From: Spirosoma sp. 48-14
GTDB lineage: Bacteria; Bacteroidota; Bacteroidia; Cytophagales; Spirosomataceae
NCBI RefSeq assembly: GCF_001898575.1
Contig: NZ_MKUD01000029.1
Location: 1 to 64,000 of the forward strand
Length of the DNA stretch: 64,000 bases
Direction: 5' to 3'
A program made the position numbers and the translations under genes. The notes under the pieces are model-generated. The model did not search any database and was not told the origin of the DNA. It was given only the letters and a program-made list of their open reading frames with translations. Positions 37,557 through 48,600 of the stretch are shown piece after piece (position 1 is the stretch's first letter; the number at the start of each line of letters is the position of its first letter).

Positions 37557-38117
37557 TCAGCTTTCCTTTTCTACTTGTGCGTAACTGAGTTCTACCGGAG
37601 TGTTCCGGCCAAATATTTTTACAACGACGTTCAATTTCTTCCGGTCGTCGAATACTTCTTCTACAGTGCCAATGAAACCACCAAAAGGCCCATCAACTAC
37701 CTTAACATTTTCACCTTTCAGATAGGATGCTGTTGGGGCAACAACTTCTTGTGTTTCTTCATCGACCTTACCAAGAATACGATTGACCTCGGCCTGACGA
37801 AGTGGAACAGGTACTTTTGAGGTAGTGCCCGCCTGAGAATTCCCCAGAAACCCTAATACGCCCGGCATATTCAAAATCATGTCGAGTGCCCGGTTATTAC
37901 CTAAATCGGCTGAAATGAGGATGTAGCCAGGGAAAAATGACTTCTCCCGAACGCGTTTTTTACCGTTACGCATTTCGTACACCTTTTCCGCTGGTATAAG
38001 AACCTGCGGAATCACTTCATCGAGTTTTTGCCGGATTATTTCGTTGTCGAGATACGACTTAATCTTCTTCTCCTGACCCGACACCGCCCGAATGACGTAC
38101 CATTGTATGCCGCTCAT
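37557..38117 (-). CDS. nusG: Transcription termination/antitermination factor NusG
   Basis: 186 aa. NGN domain (WYVIRAVSGQEKKIKSYLDN, VREKSFFPGYILI) followed by a KOW domain (KGENVKVVDGPFGGFIGTVE). It binds the polymerase clamp and contacts Rho or ribosomal S10. It follows secE by about 110 bp, the widespread secE-nusG order. Confidence 0.98.
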   Translation of the reverse strand: MSGIQWYVIRAVSGQEKKIKSYLDNEIIRQKLDEVIPQVLIPAEKVYEMRNGKKRVREKSFFPGYILISADLGNNRALDMILNMPGVLGFLGNSQAGTTSKVPVPLRQAEVNRILGKVDEETQEVVAPTASYLKGENVKVVDGPFGGFIGTVEEVFDDRKKLNVVVKIFGRNTPVELSYAQVEKES

Positions 38118-38229
38118 AATTAGTTGTCATTTGTTGTCATTACATGGTCATTGATTGCCATTTGCCACTATGACGTGCTTGCACGAAGGGTAACAAATTG
38201 TGACTATAATGACTACTGAATGACTAAAA

Positions 38230-38421
38230 TTAAAACGACTGATAAAATGCGTTCAGTCCGTTCTCAAACACTAAATCAATTAACCCGACCAGTAGCGCAA
38301 AAATCAGCGAAGCCACCAGTACGAGTGTCGAACTACCCTGGAGATCGCTGAATTTAGGCCAAGTCACGTTATGCTGAACTTCCTCCCAGGAGGCTTTCAG
38401 AAACGAGATAAACTTGTCCAT
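38230..38421 (-). CDS. secE: Preprotein translocase subunit SecE
   Basis: 63 aa single-spanning form typical outside enterobacteria: an amphipathic segment (FLKASWEEVQHNVTWPKFSD) followed by one membrane helix (TLVLVASLIFALLVGLIDLV). It stabilises SecY in the Sec channel. tRNA-Trp lies directly upstream, nusG downstream. Confidence 0.96.
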   Translation of the reverse strand: MDKFISFLKASWEEVQHNVTWPKFSDLQGSSTLVLVASLIFALLVGLIDLVFENGLNAFYQSF

Positions 38422-38436
38422 CTTTTGTAAGGATTG

Positions 38437-38509
38437 GCACGGGTGGAGAGATTCGAACTCCCATCAACGGTTTTGGAGACCGCTATTCTACCCTTGAACT
38501 ACACCCGTG
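38437..38509 (-). tRNA. tRNA-Trp (CCA)
   Basis: 73 nt cloverleaf with acceptor stem CACGGGT/ACCCGTG and anticodon loop CTCCAAA, giving anticodon CCA. The T arm has GTTCGAATC. No CCA is encoded directly after the discriminator. It lies between tuf and secE. Confidence 0.97.
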
Positions 38510-38636
38510 TATTGGTTCATTAACAGTCATTTGTGGTCTGTAACTGCATTTATCATGTAACATGATGAATGCCAATTATGTAAACGACACCCAATGACTT
38601 CTGAATTGGACTGCAAAATTACGAAATAATTTCAAA

Positions 38637-38672
38637 AAACAAGTGCATTCCCGTGAAGAAATGCACTTGTTT
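38637..38672 (-). terminator. Intrinsic terminator of tuf
   Basis: AAACAAGTGCATT/AATGCACTTGTTT stem; on the minus strand it is followed by TTTTTTG. It ends tuf before tRNA-Trp. Confidence 0.9.
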
Positions 38673-38687
38673 AAAATTATTCGAATA

Positions 38688-39875
38688 TTAGTCGAGGATT
38701 TCCGTTACCTGACCAGCACCTACGGTACGACCACCTTCGCGGATAGCGAAACGGAGACCTTTTTCCATAGCGATTTTGTTGATCAGCGTTACATCAATCG
38801 TGATGTTATCGCCTGGCATTACCATCTCAACGTTAGCAGGCAGGGTAATTTCGCCCGTTACGTCGGTGGTACGGAAATAGAACTGAGGACGATATTTGTT
38901 GAAGAATGGGGTGTGACGACCACCTTCTTCTTTCGACAATACGTAAACTTCAGCTTTGAATTTCGAGTGAGGCTTAACCGAACCTGGTTTGCAAATAACC
39001 ATACCACGACGGATATCGGTTTTTTCAATACCACGGAGCAGCAGACCTACGTTGTCACCGGCTTCACCACGGTCCAGAATTTTCCGGAACATTTCAACAC
39101 CCGTTACAACTGATTTCAGGTTTTCAGCACCCATACCGAGGATTTCAACTGGATCACCCGAGTTGATAACACCCCGCTCGATACGACCGGTTGCTACCGT
39201 ACCACGACCTGTGATCGAGAATACGTCTTCGACCGGCATCAGGAACGGCAGATCCGTCTGACGTGGAGGAAGTGGGATCCAGCTATCAACGTTATCCATC
39301 AGTTCTTCGATGGTTTTTACCCATTTAGCATCGCCGTTCAGGCCACCAAGAGCCGAACCTTGAATAACTGGGATATTGTCACCGTCGAATTGATAGAAGC
39401 TCAACAGTTCGCGGATTTCCATCTCAACGAGTTCGAGCAGTTCTGGGTCGTCAACCATGTCCACTTTGTTCATGAACACAACCAGCTGAGGTACACCTAC
39501 CTGACGAGCAAGCAGGATGTGCTCCCGAGTTTGTGGCATTGGACCGTCGGTTGCAGCTACTACAAGAATAGCTCCATCCATTTGGGCAGCACCCGTTACC
39601 ATGTTTTTCACATAGTCAGCGTGGCCTGGGCAGTCAACGTGCGCATAGTGGCGGTTTGCCGTTGCGTACTCAACGTGCGATGTATTAATGGTGATACCCC
39701 GCTCTTTTTCTTCTGGGGCGTTGTCAATCGAGGAGAAGTCCCGAATTGCGGCCAGACCCTTTTCGGCCAGCACTTTCGTAATGGCAGCCGTCAGCGTCGT
39801 TTTACCGTGGTCAACGTGACCAATCGTACCGATGTTTACGTGCGGTTTCGAGCGGTCAAAATTCTCTTTTGCCAT
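38688..39875 (-). CDS. tuf: Elongation factor Tu
   Basis: 395 aa. GTP-binding motifs GHVDHGKT (19-26), DCPGH and NKVD are intact, followed by the two beta-barrel domains (for example [28 protein letters not shown]). It carries aminoacyl-tRNA to the ribosome. It is flanked by tRNA genes (Tyr, Gly, Thr upstream; Trp downstream), a common arrangement. Confidence 0.99.
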   Translation of the reverse strand: MAKENFDRSKPHVNIGTIGHVDHGKTTLTAAITKVLAEKGLAAIRDFSSIDNAPEEKERGITINTSHVEYATANRHYAHVDCPGHADYVKNMVTGAAQMDGAILVVAATDGPMPQTREHILLARQVGVPQLVVFMNKVDMVDDPELLELVEMEIRELLSFYQFDGDNIPVIQGSALGGLNGDAKWVKTIEELMDNVDSWIPLPPRQTDLPFLMPVEDVFSITGRGTVATGRIERGVINSGDPVEILGMGAENLKSVVTGVEMFRKILDRGEAGDNVGLLLRGIEKTDIRRGMVICKPGSVKPHSKFKAEVYVLSKEEGGRHTPFFNKYRPQFYFRTTDVTGEITLPANVEMVMPGDNITIDVTLINKIAMEKGLRFAIREGGRTVGAGQVTEILD

Positions 39876-40034
39876 GTTTTTTTAAAACGCTATTGTGAAC
39901 TGTTGATTAGTTATTGAATGAATTCGCTGAACAAAATTAAACCCAGCGAAATCATACCGTTTGAGGTCTGACGCCATTTGGGCTTAAAACCGCTTGGGCG
40001 GTCCCATCAAAAAGATTTCCCGAAAGAAACCTTG

Positions 40035-40106
<72 letters not shown>

Positions 40107-40175
40107 AAAAAAAGTTTTCAGTTTTCGGCTTACTGTTGTTAAGCAGCAGTAAACTGTGAACCGTAAACTTTATGG

Positions 40176-40248
40176 AGCGGAAGACGGGTCTCGAACCCGC
40201 AACCTATAGCTTGGAAGGCTATCGCTCTACCAATTGAGCTACTTCCGC
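40176..40248 (-). tRNA. tRNA-Gly (TCC)
   Basis: 73 nt cloverleaf: GCGGAAG/CTTCCGC acceptor, ATAGC-CTTCCAA-GCTAT anticodon arm (anticodon TCC) and a GTTCGAGAC T loop. Confidence 0.97.
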
Positions 40249-40285
40249 AATTACAATCAACCTGTACAAGTTAATTGTAGTATTG

Positions 40286-40368
40286 TGGGGAGTGGAGGAT
40301 TCGAACCTCCGAAGGCGTACGCCAGCAGATTTACAGTCTGATCCATTTGGCCACTCTGGAAACTCCCC
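40286..40368 (-). tRNA. tRNA-Tyr (GTA)
   Basis: 83 nt class II tRNA: GGGGAGT/ACTCCCC acceptor, CAGAC-TGTAAAT-CTG anticodon region (anticodon GTA) and a long variable arm (GGCGTACGCC). Confidence 0.97.
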
Positions 40369-40484
40369 AAAAATCACTGTTAAAGAACATTTTCCGCCCC
40401 GTTTCCGGTTTGGAGTTGCAAAATTACATGTTTTTGCGGTGTTGTCAACAGATGATCTAAAAATAATTTAGATAAGCAGGAAAC

Positions 40485-41033
40485 TTACTTCAATAACTCG
40501 GTCAACCGGGTGCTATCGGGGTAGATCATTTCAGTAATTCGCCAGCGATTTTCAGCAATTTGGCTGAGTTCGACCCGAATGTCGCCCGGTTTATTATTGT
40601 TGAGAAACGTAACGTAGACGACTGATTTAGAACCGCCTATGGCTGCTGGTTCAACCCAGGTTTTTTTGACTGCCGTATCGGGTGCCTTGAAAAGCAGATT
40701 TATTTTCGACCGATTTACCTTGCCCGAAGATTTTTGTGTATCGTTCCAGATCAGGTCAGCGGTGGATTTAGCAAAAAACTGATCGATCAGGCTTCGGTCT
40801 TTGGTTTCACGAAGTGGATTGTCTTTGGTACTATGTTCAAAATAAAGAGCACGAACTAATCGATCGGCAGCCGAGCGGGGGGCATCGGGGCCGGGTCGGG
40901 TAGCCAGTGCAAGGATGCTGTCTTCCTGAATGGTTCCGGTTGTTACGGCGGTTTCTTTTTCCTGTTTTGGTTTAGTCTGACAGGCCAGCATCATGAGAAA
41001 CAAACTGGCTATACACCAACGAAGGATACACAT
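40485..41033 (-). CDS. Putative lipoprotein, NTF2/DUF3828-like
   Basis: 182 aa. The signal peptide ends in a lipobox-like LMMLAC (C18), followed by a polar linker. The rest (ADRLVRALYFEHSTKD, LIDQFFAKSTADLIW, WRITEMIYPDSTRL) has the helix-then-curved-sheet pattern of DUF3828/NTF2-like periplasmic proteins; this assignment is tentative. It lies about 100 bp downstream of the M13 peptidase gene. Confidence 0.75.
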   Translation of the reverse strand: MCILRWCIASLFLMMLACQTKPKQEKETAVTTGTIQEDSILALATRPGPDAPRSAADRLVRALYFEHSTKDNPLRETKDRSLIDQFFAKSTADLIWNDTQKSSGKVNRSKINLLFKAPDTAVKKTWVEPAAIGGSKSVVYVTFLNNNKPGDIRVELSQIAENRWRITEMIYPDSTRLTELLK

Positions 41034-41134
41034 GCGTGAAAGGGTTTAGGCGCTTTGCTGACTAAAGTTTAACGGTCTGGCTTCCTACCTGTTAGGTATA
41101 GCAAACCAGACCATTCGCCATAAAATCAGTCGAT

Positions 41135-43156
41135 TTACCAAACTTTAATGCGTGCTTCCGGCTTTTTATACATTTTGTCGCCTGGTTGAACATTGAACGC
41201 TTGGTACCAGGCGTCAATATTCGAAACAGGGCCATTGCAGCGGTACAAGCCAGGTGCATGCGGGTCAGTCAAAATCAACTGCGCCTGAGTTTCGGGCAGG
41301 ACATTTGTTCGCCAGATTTGGGCCCAGGAAAGGAAAAAACGTTGATCGGGGGTGAATCCGTCAATCATACTCTTTTTGCCATTTGCTTTACCTTGCGCCG
41401 TTTTTTTGAATGCGTCGTAGGCAATGGCCAGGCCGCCTAGATCGGCCAGATTTTCGCCCAGGGTTAACTGACCATTGACTTTGATGGAATCAAGTACCTT
41501 GAAGCCGAAGAACTGCTCTTTTACCTGATCTGCCCGCTTTTTGAAATTATCAGCGTCGGTTTTGGACCACCAGTCCCGAAGGGTACCGTCGGCATCGTAT
41601 TGTCGGCCCGAATCGTCAAAGCCGTGGGTCATTTCGTGGCCGATTACAGCGCCAATTCCGCCGTAATTGATGGCATCATCGGCTTCAAAATCGAAGAATG
41701 GAAATTGAAGAATGGCGGCCGGGAAGGTGATCTCATTGTTCACCGGACTATACGATGCGTTGATGGTTGGGGGCGTCATACGCCACTCCGTTTTATCGAC
41801 GGGTTTGCCAAGGCGGTTGATCATGTAGTTGTACTGCCATTTGTCGGCCGCCTGTACATTCCCATAGAAATCATTGCGGCTGATGGTGATTCCATCGTAG
41901 TTTTTCCACTTATCGGGATAGCCAATTTTCCGGCGGAAAGCGACCAATTTAGCCAGGGCTTTCGTTTTGGTATCGTTACTCATCCAGTCGAGGCTTTTAA
42001 TATGTTCTTTGAATGAAGCTTCCAGATTATCGACCAGGGTTAACATCCGCTGTTTAGCTTCAGGCTTGAAATATTTCTGTACATAGAGTTGTCCAAGAAG
42101 ATCACTCAAAGAGCCGTCGATTAGGCTACTAACTCGTTGCCAGCGAGGGGTTTGTTCTTTCTGGCCGGTTAAGGTTCTGGAAAAGGCAAAGTTCTGTTTT
42201 ACAAACGCATCGCTTAGATAGGGGGCTGCCCCTTTCACAATATTCCAGCGCATATACGTACGCCAATCCTCAATGGGAGTAGCCGCCATCAGGCTATCGA
42301 GGGAGTGGAAAAAAGCGGGACTTTGTACCAGTACTGTATCCTGGTCTTTAGACCCAAATTTGGTTAGTTGGTCGGCCCAGTTAATAGAAGGTGTTGACTG
42401 ACTGAATTTGCTTACGCTCAGCTTATTATAGGTTTTGTAAGGATCACGAAGCTCAACGCGGGGCATTTGTGCTTTGGCCAGTGCTGTTTCCAGACGAATG
42501 ATTACATCGGCATCCTGTGACGCCTGGGTTGGTTCTTCGCCGATGAGCGCTAACATTTTGTTCAAATGTTCCCGATAGGCATCCCGAATTTTTACACTGC
42601 GGGCGTCGTTTTTCAGGTAATAATCACGGTCGGGAAGAGTAGTACCGCCCTGGCTTAATTGGGGTAAATATTTCGACACATTTTTGCGGTCCTGCGTAAT
42701 GCTAAAGCCAAATAACATACCATTGCTTTGCGTACGCTGATAGGCAAGTTCATCCAGAAAAGCGGCTTTGTTATTTACTTTTTCGATACGAGCCAGATCG
42801 GGCTTGATGGGGTCAAAGCCACGTTTCTCGATCGTCAGGCTATCCATACCACTGGCGTAGTAATCGCCAACCATCTGATAGAGACGACCTTTTGTCGCCG
42901 TTTTGGATGCATCTTCAAGCAGTGTTTTCATGGCATCCAGGCTTTTTTCACGCAATTCCTGAAAGGTTCCCCACGATGTTTTTGATGCCGGAATGGTATT
43001 CGCCCGAAGCCAGTTACCATTGGCGTATTGGTAGAAATTATCGCCCGGTTTGACCGATAAATCCATATTGGCCGGGTCGATAAATTTACGGGGGGCTACG
43101 GTTGCTATCAGGCCGATTGTGACAACCGCCGAAAGAAAAGCTAATTGCTTGTTCAT
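41135..43156 (-). CDS. M13 family (neprilysin/PepO-like) metallopeptidase
   Basis: 673 aa zinc endopeptidase, exported (hydrophobic N-terminus LAFLSAVVTIGLIATVAP). N-terminal M13 domain from DLSVKPGDNFYQYANGNWL. The catalytic domain has HEMTH (H507, E508, H511) and the third ligand E568 in ENLADLGG. NEITFPAAILQFPFF is the conserved segment before the zinc site. Such enzymes cut small peptides in the periplasm. The gene is intact. Confidence 0.96.
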   Translation of the reverse strand: MNKQLAFLSAVVTIGLIATVAPRKFIDPANMDLSVKPGDNFYQYANGNWLRANTIPASKTSWGTFQELREKSLDAMKTLLEDASKTATKGRLYQMVGDYYASGMDSLTIEKRGFDPIKPDLARIEKVNNKAAFLDELAYQRTQSNGMLFGFSITQDRKNVSKYLPQLSQGGTTLPDRDYYLKNDARSVKIRDAYREHLNKMLALIGEEPTQASQDADVIIRLETALAKAQMPRVELRDPYKTYNKLSVSKFSQSTPSINWADQLTKFGSKDQDTVLVQSPAFFHSLDSLMAATPIEDWRTYMRWNIVKGAAPYLSDAFVKQNFAFSRTLTGQKEQTPRWQRVSSLIDGSLSDLLGQLYVQKYFKPEAKQRMLTLVDNLEASFKEHIKSLDWMSNDTKTKALAKLVAFRRKIGYPDKWKNYDGITISRNDFYGNVQAADKWQYNYMINRLGKPVDKTEWRMTPPTINASYSPVNNEITFPAAILQFPFFDFEADDAINYGGIGAVIGHEMTHGFDDSGRQYDADGTLRDWWSKTDADNFKKRADQVKEQFFGFKVLDSIKVNGQLTLGENLADLGGLAIAYDAFKKTAQGKANGKKSMIDGFTPDQRFFLSWAQIWRTNVLPETQAQLILTDPHAPGLYRCNGPVSNIDAWYQAFNVQPGDKMYKKPEARIKVW

Positions 43157-43196
43157 TTATAGAGTGAGTTGTAAACGTAAAGAATACAAAAATACA

Positions 43197-43267
43197 TAAC
43201 GCGGATGGGAATCCGCGATTGGGGTCAGACTAACCACGTCCCCAATCGCGGATTCCCATCCGCGTTA
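43197..43267. repeat. REP-like GC-rich palindrome (copy 2 of 3)
   Basis: A 28 bp perfect stem: TAACGCGGATGGGAATCCGC plus GATTGGGG (43197-43224) and its complement (43240-43267). It lies between the thioredoxin-like gene and the M13 gene. The core resembles 48983-49039. Confidence 0.85.
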
Positions 43268-43280
43268 CCTGATTCACTAT

Positions 43281-43871
43281 TTATTTACCCGCCAGCGAAG
43301 CCTGGAACTCACGTGTATAAGTACCCGCTTTGAATTGGTCGAAAGGCTCTTTCTGGTGATAATTTTTCCCAAAATAGGTGATAATCTGATGGAAGGTACG
43401 GGGCTCCAGATATCCGGCAATTGGTTGGATCAGGTTAAATTTTTCATCCATGAATACCGTTGTCGGATAGCTCATCTGATTTCTCATCAGGGCCGCAGCC
43501 AATTCGTGAACCCCGTTACTACCGCCACTTATATACTTGAACGTTTGTTTGCCCAGGGTTATATCGGCGGTTTGTTCAGCGTTGAACCGGACCGGGTAAA
43601 AATTTTCGTTCACGTAGTCGACAATGGCGGGCTCGGAGAACGTTTTGCGATCCATAACCTTACACCAGCCACACCAGTCTGTGTATACATCGATAACAAA
43701 TTTCTTTGGTTTCTTCTGAGTAAGCGCGTAAGCTTCCTGGATGGTCAACCAGTTAATGTGCTTGCGCTCGTCGGTCGGCCTAGCAGTCGGTAGATCGACA
43801 GGTAAGGAGGTTCGAAATGCGCTGATCGTTAATAAAACGAAGGCCGCGAAAAAGAGAAACAGGCGGTTCAT
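43281..43871 (-). CDS. Periplasmic thioredoxin-like protein
   Basis: 196 aa. Signal peptide (FLFFAAFVLLTISAFR), then a thioredoxin fold with the active-site pair C67/C70 in DWCGWCKVMD and the cis-proline region SYPTTVFMD. The CxxC and fold suggest disulfide reduction or protein thiol repair in the periplasm; related proteins include DUF255-like and DsbD gamma-like domains. No partner gene is adjacent. Confidence 0.9.
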   Translation of the reverse strand: MNRLFLFFAAFVLLTISAFRTSLPVDLPTARPTDERKHINWLTIQEAYALTQKKPKKFVIDVYTDWCGWCKVMDRKTFSEPAIVDYVNENFYPVRFNAEQTADITLGKQTFKYISGGSNGVHELAAALMRNQMSYPTTVFMDEKFNLIQPIAGYLEPRTFHQIITYFGKNYHQKEPFDQFKAGTYTREFQASLAGK

Positions 43872-43950
43872 ACAGGCTGTTGTTTTAATTAGTAACGTAC
43901 GGGGGCTAATAAAATTAGTAAACAGGTCTGAGTTCTGCTAAAAAAGTAAC

Positions 43951-44625
43951 TTACGAAACAGGCCGAACTGCCCGTAAAATATCCCGTTTATGCGGAGGGC
44001 CGGGATGCTTTTCAACGGTAAGACCTGCCGAACGAAGGTTTCGTTGTACATAACTCTTTGAACAGTAAGTGGTCAGTATACCATTTGGGAGCAATAAATG
44101 AGCCAGTTTTGCGAAAATTTCCGGCTCCCACAGTTCGGGCTGGGCCGTAGGCGCAAAGGCATCGTAATACATCAGGTGGAAGGATTCTGACGTAGCCCAG
44201 TCCTGGAGTTGAGAATGAATTTTTAACAGACTGAAGCACGGATTGATGGGTACCCACTTATTCCAGGGCGATTCGTGAAGACTGGCTAAATAGTTAGTGC
44301 CTATTAGTTCGTCGTAGTTTAGGTGTCGCGCATCGTCAGGCGCCATCGGAAAGGCTTCGACCGCTGTATACATAATCCGACGCTGATGGGACAGAGCCTG
44401 TTGAGCCGTTAAAAGAGCATTTAGTCCCGTTCCAAATCCCATTTCAAAAATATGTAGCTCCTGGTCAGGGAATCGGTCGAAAGCGTCCAGTAATCCTAAT
44501 TCAATATAGACTCGTTGGGATTCCTGATAGGCGCCATGAATGGAATGATAGGTTTTATCGAGCGTCTGATTAATGGCGGTATGAGAGCCATCGGCAGTGA
44601 TTAGCAAGCGGACATTGGCGTTCAT
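43951..44625 (-). CDS. mnmD: tRNA 5-methylaminomethyl-2-thiouridine methyltransferase MnmD-like
   Basis: 224 aa SAM-dependent methyltransferase with motif I IFEMGFGTGLNALL (60-73) and the DUF752 signature YYDAFAPTAQPELWEPEIF. It corresponds to the methyltransferase half of MnmC, finishing the wobble uridine of some tRNAs. The FAD-oxidase half is absent, as is usual for free-standing MnmD. Confidence 0.9.
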   Translation of the reverse strand: MNANVRLLITADGSHTAINQTLDKTYHSIHGAYQESQRVYIELGLLDAFDRFPDQELHIFEMGFGTGLNALLTAQQALSHQRRIMYTAVEAFPMAPDDARHLNYDELIGTNYLASLHESPWNKWVPINPCFSLLKIHSQLQDWATSESFHLMYYDAFAPTAQPELWEPEIFAKLAHLLLPNGILTTYCSKSYVQRNLRSAGLTVEKHPGPPHKRDILRAVRPVS

Positions 44626-44705
44626 GTGAAAGAAAATAGTAGCACAGCGTGTAAAGAATCTACAGAAACAACCTTAACCTAATCTTAATCTGTTCGTTTT
44701 TGGGC

Positions 44706-44713
44706 TAATTTTG
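44706..44713 (+). promoter_or_regulatory. Candidate Bacteroidota promoter -7 box
   Basis: TAATTTTG fits TAnnTTTG and lies about 95 bp before the DUF4293 start. No clear -33 TTG is visible. Confidence 0.35.
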
Positions 44714-44806
44714 TGTCTGGTTTCTGTAGGCTGGGTAACGAAAATCGCGATTTACTCGTAATCTAGTCGGCATGGGCCATTCATAGTCAATTATTTAGTA
44801 AGTCAA

Positions 44807-45280
44807 ATGATTCAACGCGTTCAATCCATATTTCTATTTCTTATTGCTGTTGCAATGGGTACAGCACTGGCCACACCATTATGGGAGAAGTCGGGTACCA
44901 AATCGCCCGAAATGGCTCATTTATCGGCACTACAATATACTCAGCAGCAGGGAGTTACTACGTATGCTGATACTGTCTGGTATTTAGCCTTATTAATCGC
45001 TCTGGTGGGAGTTGTGGCTCTTTACGCTATTTTCCAGTATAAGAATCGGCTGACACAGACAGCCTTATGTGCTGTTAATGCCTTGATGCTTACGGCCATT
45101 ATGGGCATTGTTCTCTATCGGACGCTCTATCTGGGCAAATTGTATGGTGATCCGGAAAATCAGGGTGATTTTTTAACCGGTTTTTACGCCATTATTGCTG
45201 CTCTTGTATTTAACGCATTGGCAAACCGTTTCATTCGTCGGGATGAGAAATTAGTGCGGGGTTCTGATCGGTTACGCTAG
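44807..45280 (+). CDS. DUF4293 family membrane protein
   Basis: 157 aa with four membrane helices (SIFLFLIAVAMGTALATPLW, WYLALLIALVGVVALYAIF, LMLTAIMGIVLYRTLYL, FYAIIAALVFNALANRF) and the starting MIQRVQSIFL typical of the family. The function is unknown and the family is restricted to Bacteroidota. A strong terminator follows. Confidence 0.9.
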   Translation: MIQRVQSIFLFLIAVAMGTALATPLWEKSGTKSPEMAHLSALQYTQQQGVTTYADTVWYLALLIALVGVVALYAIFQYKNRLTQTALCAVNALMLTAIMGIVLYRTLYLGKLYGDPENQGDFLTGFYAIIAALVFNALANRFIRRDEKLVRGSDRLR

Positions 45281-45302
45281 GCTTATTTTTCGTTAGGCTA
45301 GT

Positions 45303-45353
45303 AAAAGCCTGCTGTTTGATGATCGTATATATCGTCAGACAGCAGGCTTTTTT
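45303..45353 (+). terminator. Intrinsic terminator after the DUF4293 gene
   Basis: AAAAGCCTGCTGT/ACAGCAGGCTTTTTT hairpin followed by a T-tract. Confidence 0.9.
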
Positions 45354-45669
45354 ATTGGTTATAAATAAGTATCGGTTTAAGATTTTTTATTCTTTTTTGG
45401 GTAATGCACAGAAGGAAGTTGTCTTTTCTATGAAAAAGCCTTAATCTTATTTCGTTTTTTTGAAAATAAGAATTTTGAGGCTGAATAGGCATTGTACTAT
45501 TGGGTAAGAACTGTAAATCAGGTGATGGCAGAACGGAATTTTACTGCCGTCTTCAGGCACGTTTTGCCCAACTAAGTGGCTTGGTCTTTCTACACAATCA
45601 GTCTTACGAATCAACTAGTATTTTGCTGACTAGGCCGACTTCTATACGTTATCAACAAACCTCTTTTTT
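45354..45669. other. Intergenic region, about 315 bp
   Basis: AT-rich upstream region of the Tricorn-like gene; no gene or clear repeat is visible. Confidence 0.5.
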
Positions 45670-48600
45670 ATGAACACGTCTACCCGTGTAATGCGCATTG
45701 GGTTAGCAGCTTTTATAGGGCTTAGCCAACCAGGTATTGCACAGACAACGAACCCAACCCCAAAGTTTGCCTTTGCAGAGCCCGCTTTATCGCCCGATGG
45801 AAGAGAAATTGCCTTTGTTTCGGGTGGCGACATCTGGACTGTACCTGCCGCTGGTGGTGAAGCCCGACTGCTGGTAGCGCATACCGACAACGAAACCCGA
45901 CCCCTGTATTCGCCCGATGGCAAATACCTGGCGTTTGCCTCAACCCGCTCCGGTAATGGCGATATTTATCTGCTAACACTGGAAACGGGTTCCTTGCGCC
46001 GACTAACGTTCGACGATGGAGCCGAAAGCCTTACGGCCTGGTCGAATGATAGCAAAATGGTCTATTTCCAGTCGACCAGCCGCGATATTTCGGGTATGAA
46101 CGACATCTACCGGATGCCTATTACCGGAGGTACGCCGATGCCCGTTACGGCCGATCGGTATGCAAGCGAATTTTTTGGAACCCCCTCACCCGATGGTAGT
46201 ACACTGGCATTTTCGGCCCGTGGTATTGCTGCGGCTCAATGGTGGCGAAAGGGAAGCAGCCATCTTGACCAATCCGAAATCTGGACCTGTAAGATTGGCG
46301 CGAAGAAAGGGGATAAACCCACCTATGAGCGATTGACCGAAGGAGGAGCAAAGGAACTTTGGCCCATGTGGAGCCCAGATGGTCAAACGGTCTATTTTAT
46401 GTCGGATAAAGGTGGTGGACAGAACTTATGGGCCAAGGCACTGAAAGGACAGGCTATGATGCTCACATCGTTTAAAGACGGGCGGGTCATCTGGCCATCC
46501 ATCAGTCAGGATGGAAAGTCGATCGTTTTTGAGCGTGATTTTCAAATCTGGAAATATGACATTACCACGAAGCAAACAGCCCCGGTAGCCATTCACCTAC
46601 GGGGTGCAGCGGCTGGCCCTGCTGTCGATCATGTAAAGCTTACGAGTCAGTTTCGGGATCTGGTTGTATCGCCCGATGGGAAGAAAGTAGCGTTTACCGC
46701 TCACGGTGAAGTGTTTGCGGCTTCGGCGAAAGAGGGTGGCGATGCGGTTCGGGTTAGTAACACCCCCGCGCTCGAGTCGCAACTGGCCTGGACACCTAAT
46801 AGCCGGATGCTACTGTATATAAGTACGCGAAATGGTATTGCCAACCTCTATCAGTATGATTTTTCGACTCGCGAGGAAATCCGCCTTACCGACTCTCAGC
46901 AGGACGATGCGGCTCCGGTTGTATCGCCTGATGGGCAATCGGTCGCTTTCCTGCGAAATGGGCAGGAACTGCATGTGATGGAGTTGGGTAATAAGAAAGA
47001 CCGGGTGGTGTATAAAGGTTTTCTGGGCCGTCCGCCTTTTGCCAGTACGGGTTCGGTAGCCTGGTCGCCAGATAATAAATGGCTGGCCTTCGCTGCCTAT
47101 GGGACTAAAACGTTTCGGAATATTTCGGTCGTACCCGCAACGGGTGGCGAAAGTCATCCGGTAAGTTTTCTGGCTAATACCTTTGGTGGAAATGTAAACT
47201 GGAGCCCTGACGGGAAGTACATTCTGTTTGGAACCAACCAGCGGACCGAAATGGCGCAGATTGCCCGAGTTGATCTGGTTCCACGATTGCCCAAATTCCG
47301 GGAGGATCAGTTTCGCGACCTGTTTAATGAGGAAGTGCCCCGGACGATTCGAACGACTACGGCACCCATAGCTCCAAGCGCCCCTGATAAAGTTGCCTCC
47401 CGCGATTCCGTTGCTAGTTCATTGCCGGGCACAAAAGCGAAAAGTGCGGGTAAAGAAACAACCAGCATTGTGTTTGACGGTATTCGCCAGCGGTTGAGTT
47501 TATTGCCCATCGGTATGGAAGTTGATGCGCAGTCGATCAGTAAAGATGGTAAAACACTTCTGTTGGTAGCCAGCGTGGCCGGTCGGCAGAATTTATACAC
47601 CTACTCTCTCGATGAAACGGGCGCAGAGCGAAGTGTAGCCCGTCAGTTAACGACAACGCCCGGCCCGAAAAGCAATGCGCAGTTTACGGCCGATGGCAAA
47701 GAGGTATTTTATCTGGAACAGGGGCGTATTCAATCGATTTCGCTGGAAAAACGGGAACCTAAACCAGTGGCTGTAACGGCTGAAATGGATGTTGATTTTT
47801 CCAGCGAAAAACTTCAGGTATTTCAGCAGGCCTGGGATGTACAGAACAAAGGCTTCTATGATCCTGAATTTCATGGTATCGACTGGCAAACCGTTCGTAA
47901 AAATTATGAACCGCTGGCGGCTGGAGCCCGTACCCCCGATGAATTACGCCGATTACTAAGCCTGATGGTGGGCGAACTGAATGCGTCGCACTCGGGCGTA
48001 TCAGGCCCGCAGGGAGCCATCGATATAACAACCGGACGACTAGGACTCCGGTTTGATCGGATTACGTATGAGAATACCGGCAAACTCCTGATTACAGAAG
48101 TCGTGTCGCAAGGACCCGTGGCGTTGGTAGGTACGGTTAAACCCGGAGATTATTTGCAGGCCGTTGATGGGAAAACAATCGATACGAGTACCAATCTGGA
48201 TGAGTTATTAAATAATAAAATCAACCGTCGGGTCAACCTTTCGATCGTATCGGCTCCCAATGCAACTCCCCATGAGGTGAGCGTATTGCCCGTTAGCCTG
48301 GCTACGGAAAAAGGCTTGTTATATAAACAGTGGGTTGAGCAGCAGCGCGAATATGTAGCGAAAGCGAGTGGCGGACGGCTAGGCTACGTGCATATGTTCG
48401 ATATGTCGGCCGAATCGCTCAACCAATTGTACATCGATCTGGATGCCGATAACCACGCTCGTGAAGGCGTTGTGGTTGATGTGCGCAATAATAACGGTGG
48501 CTTTGTGAATGCGTATGCCCTCGACGTATTTGCCCGTAAAGGCTATATGACCATGACTCCCCGTGGGCTTCCGGCCTCACCGGCGCGTACACAACTGGGA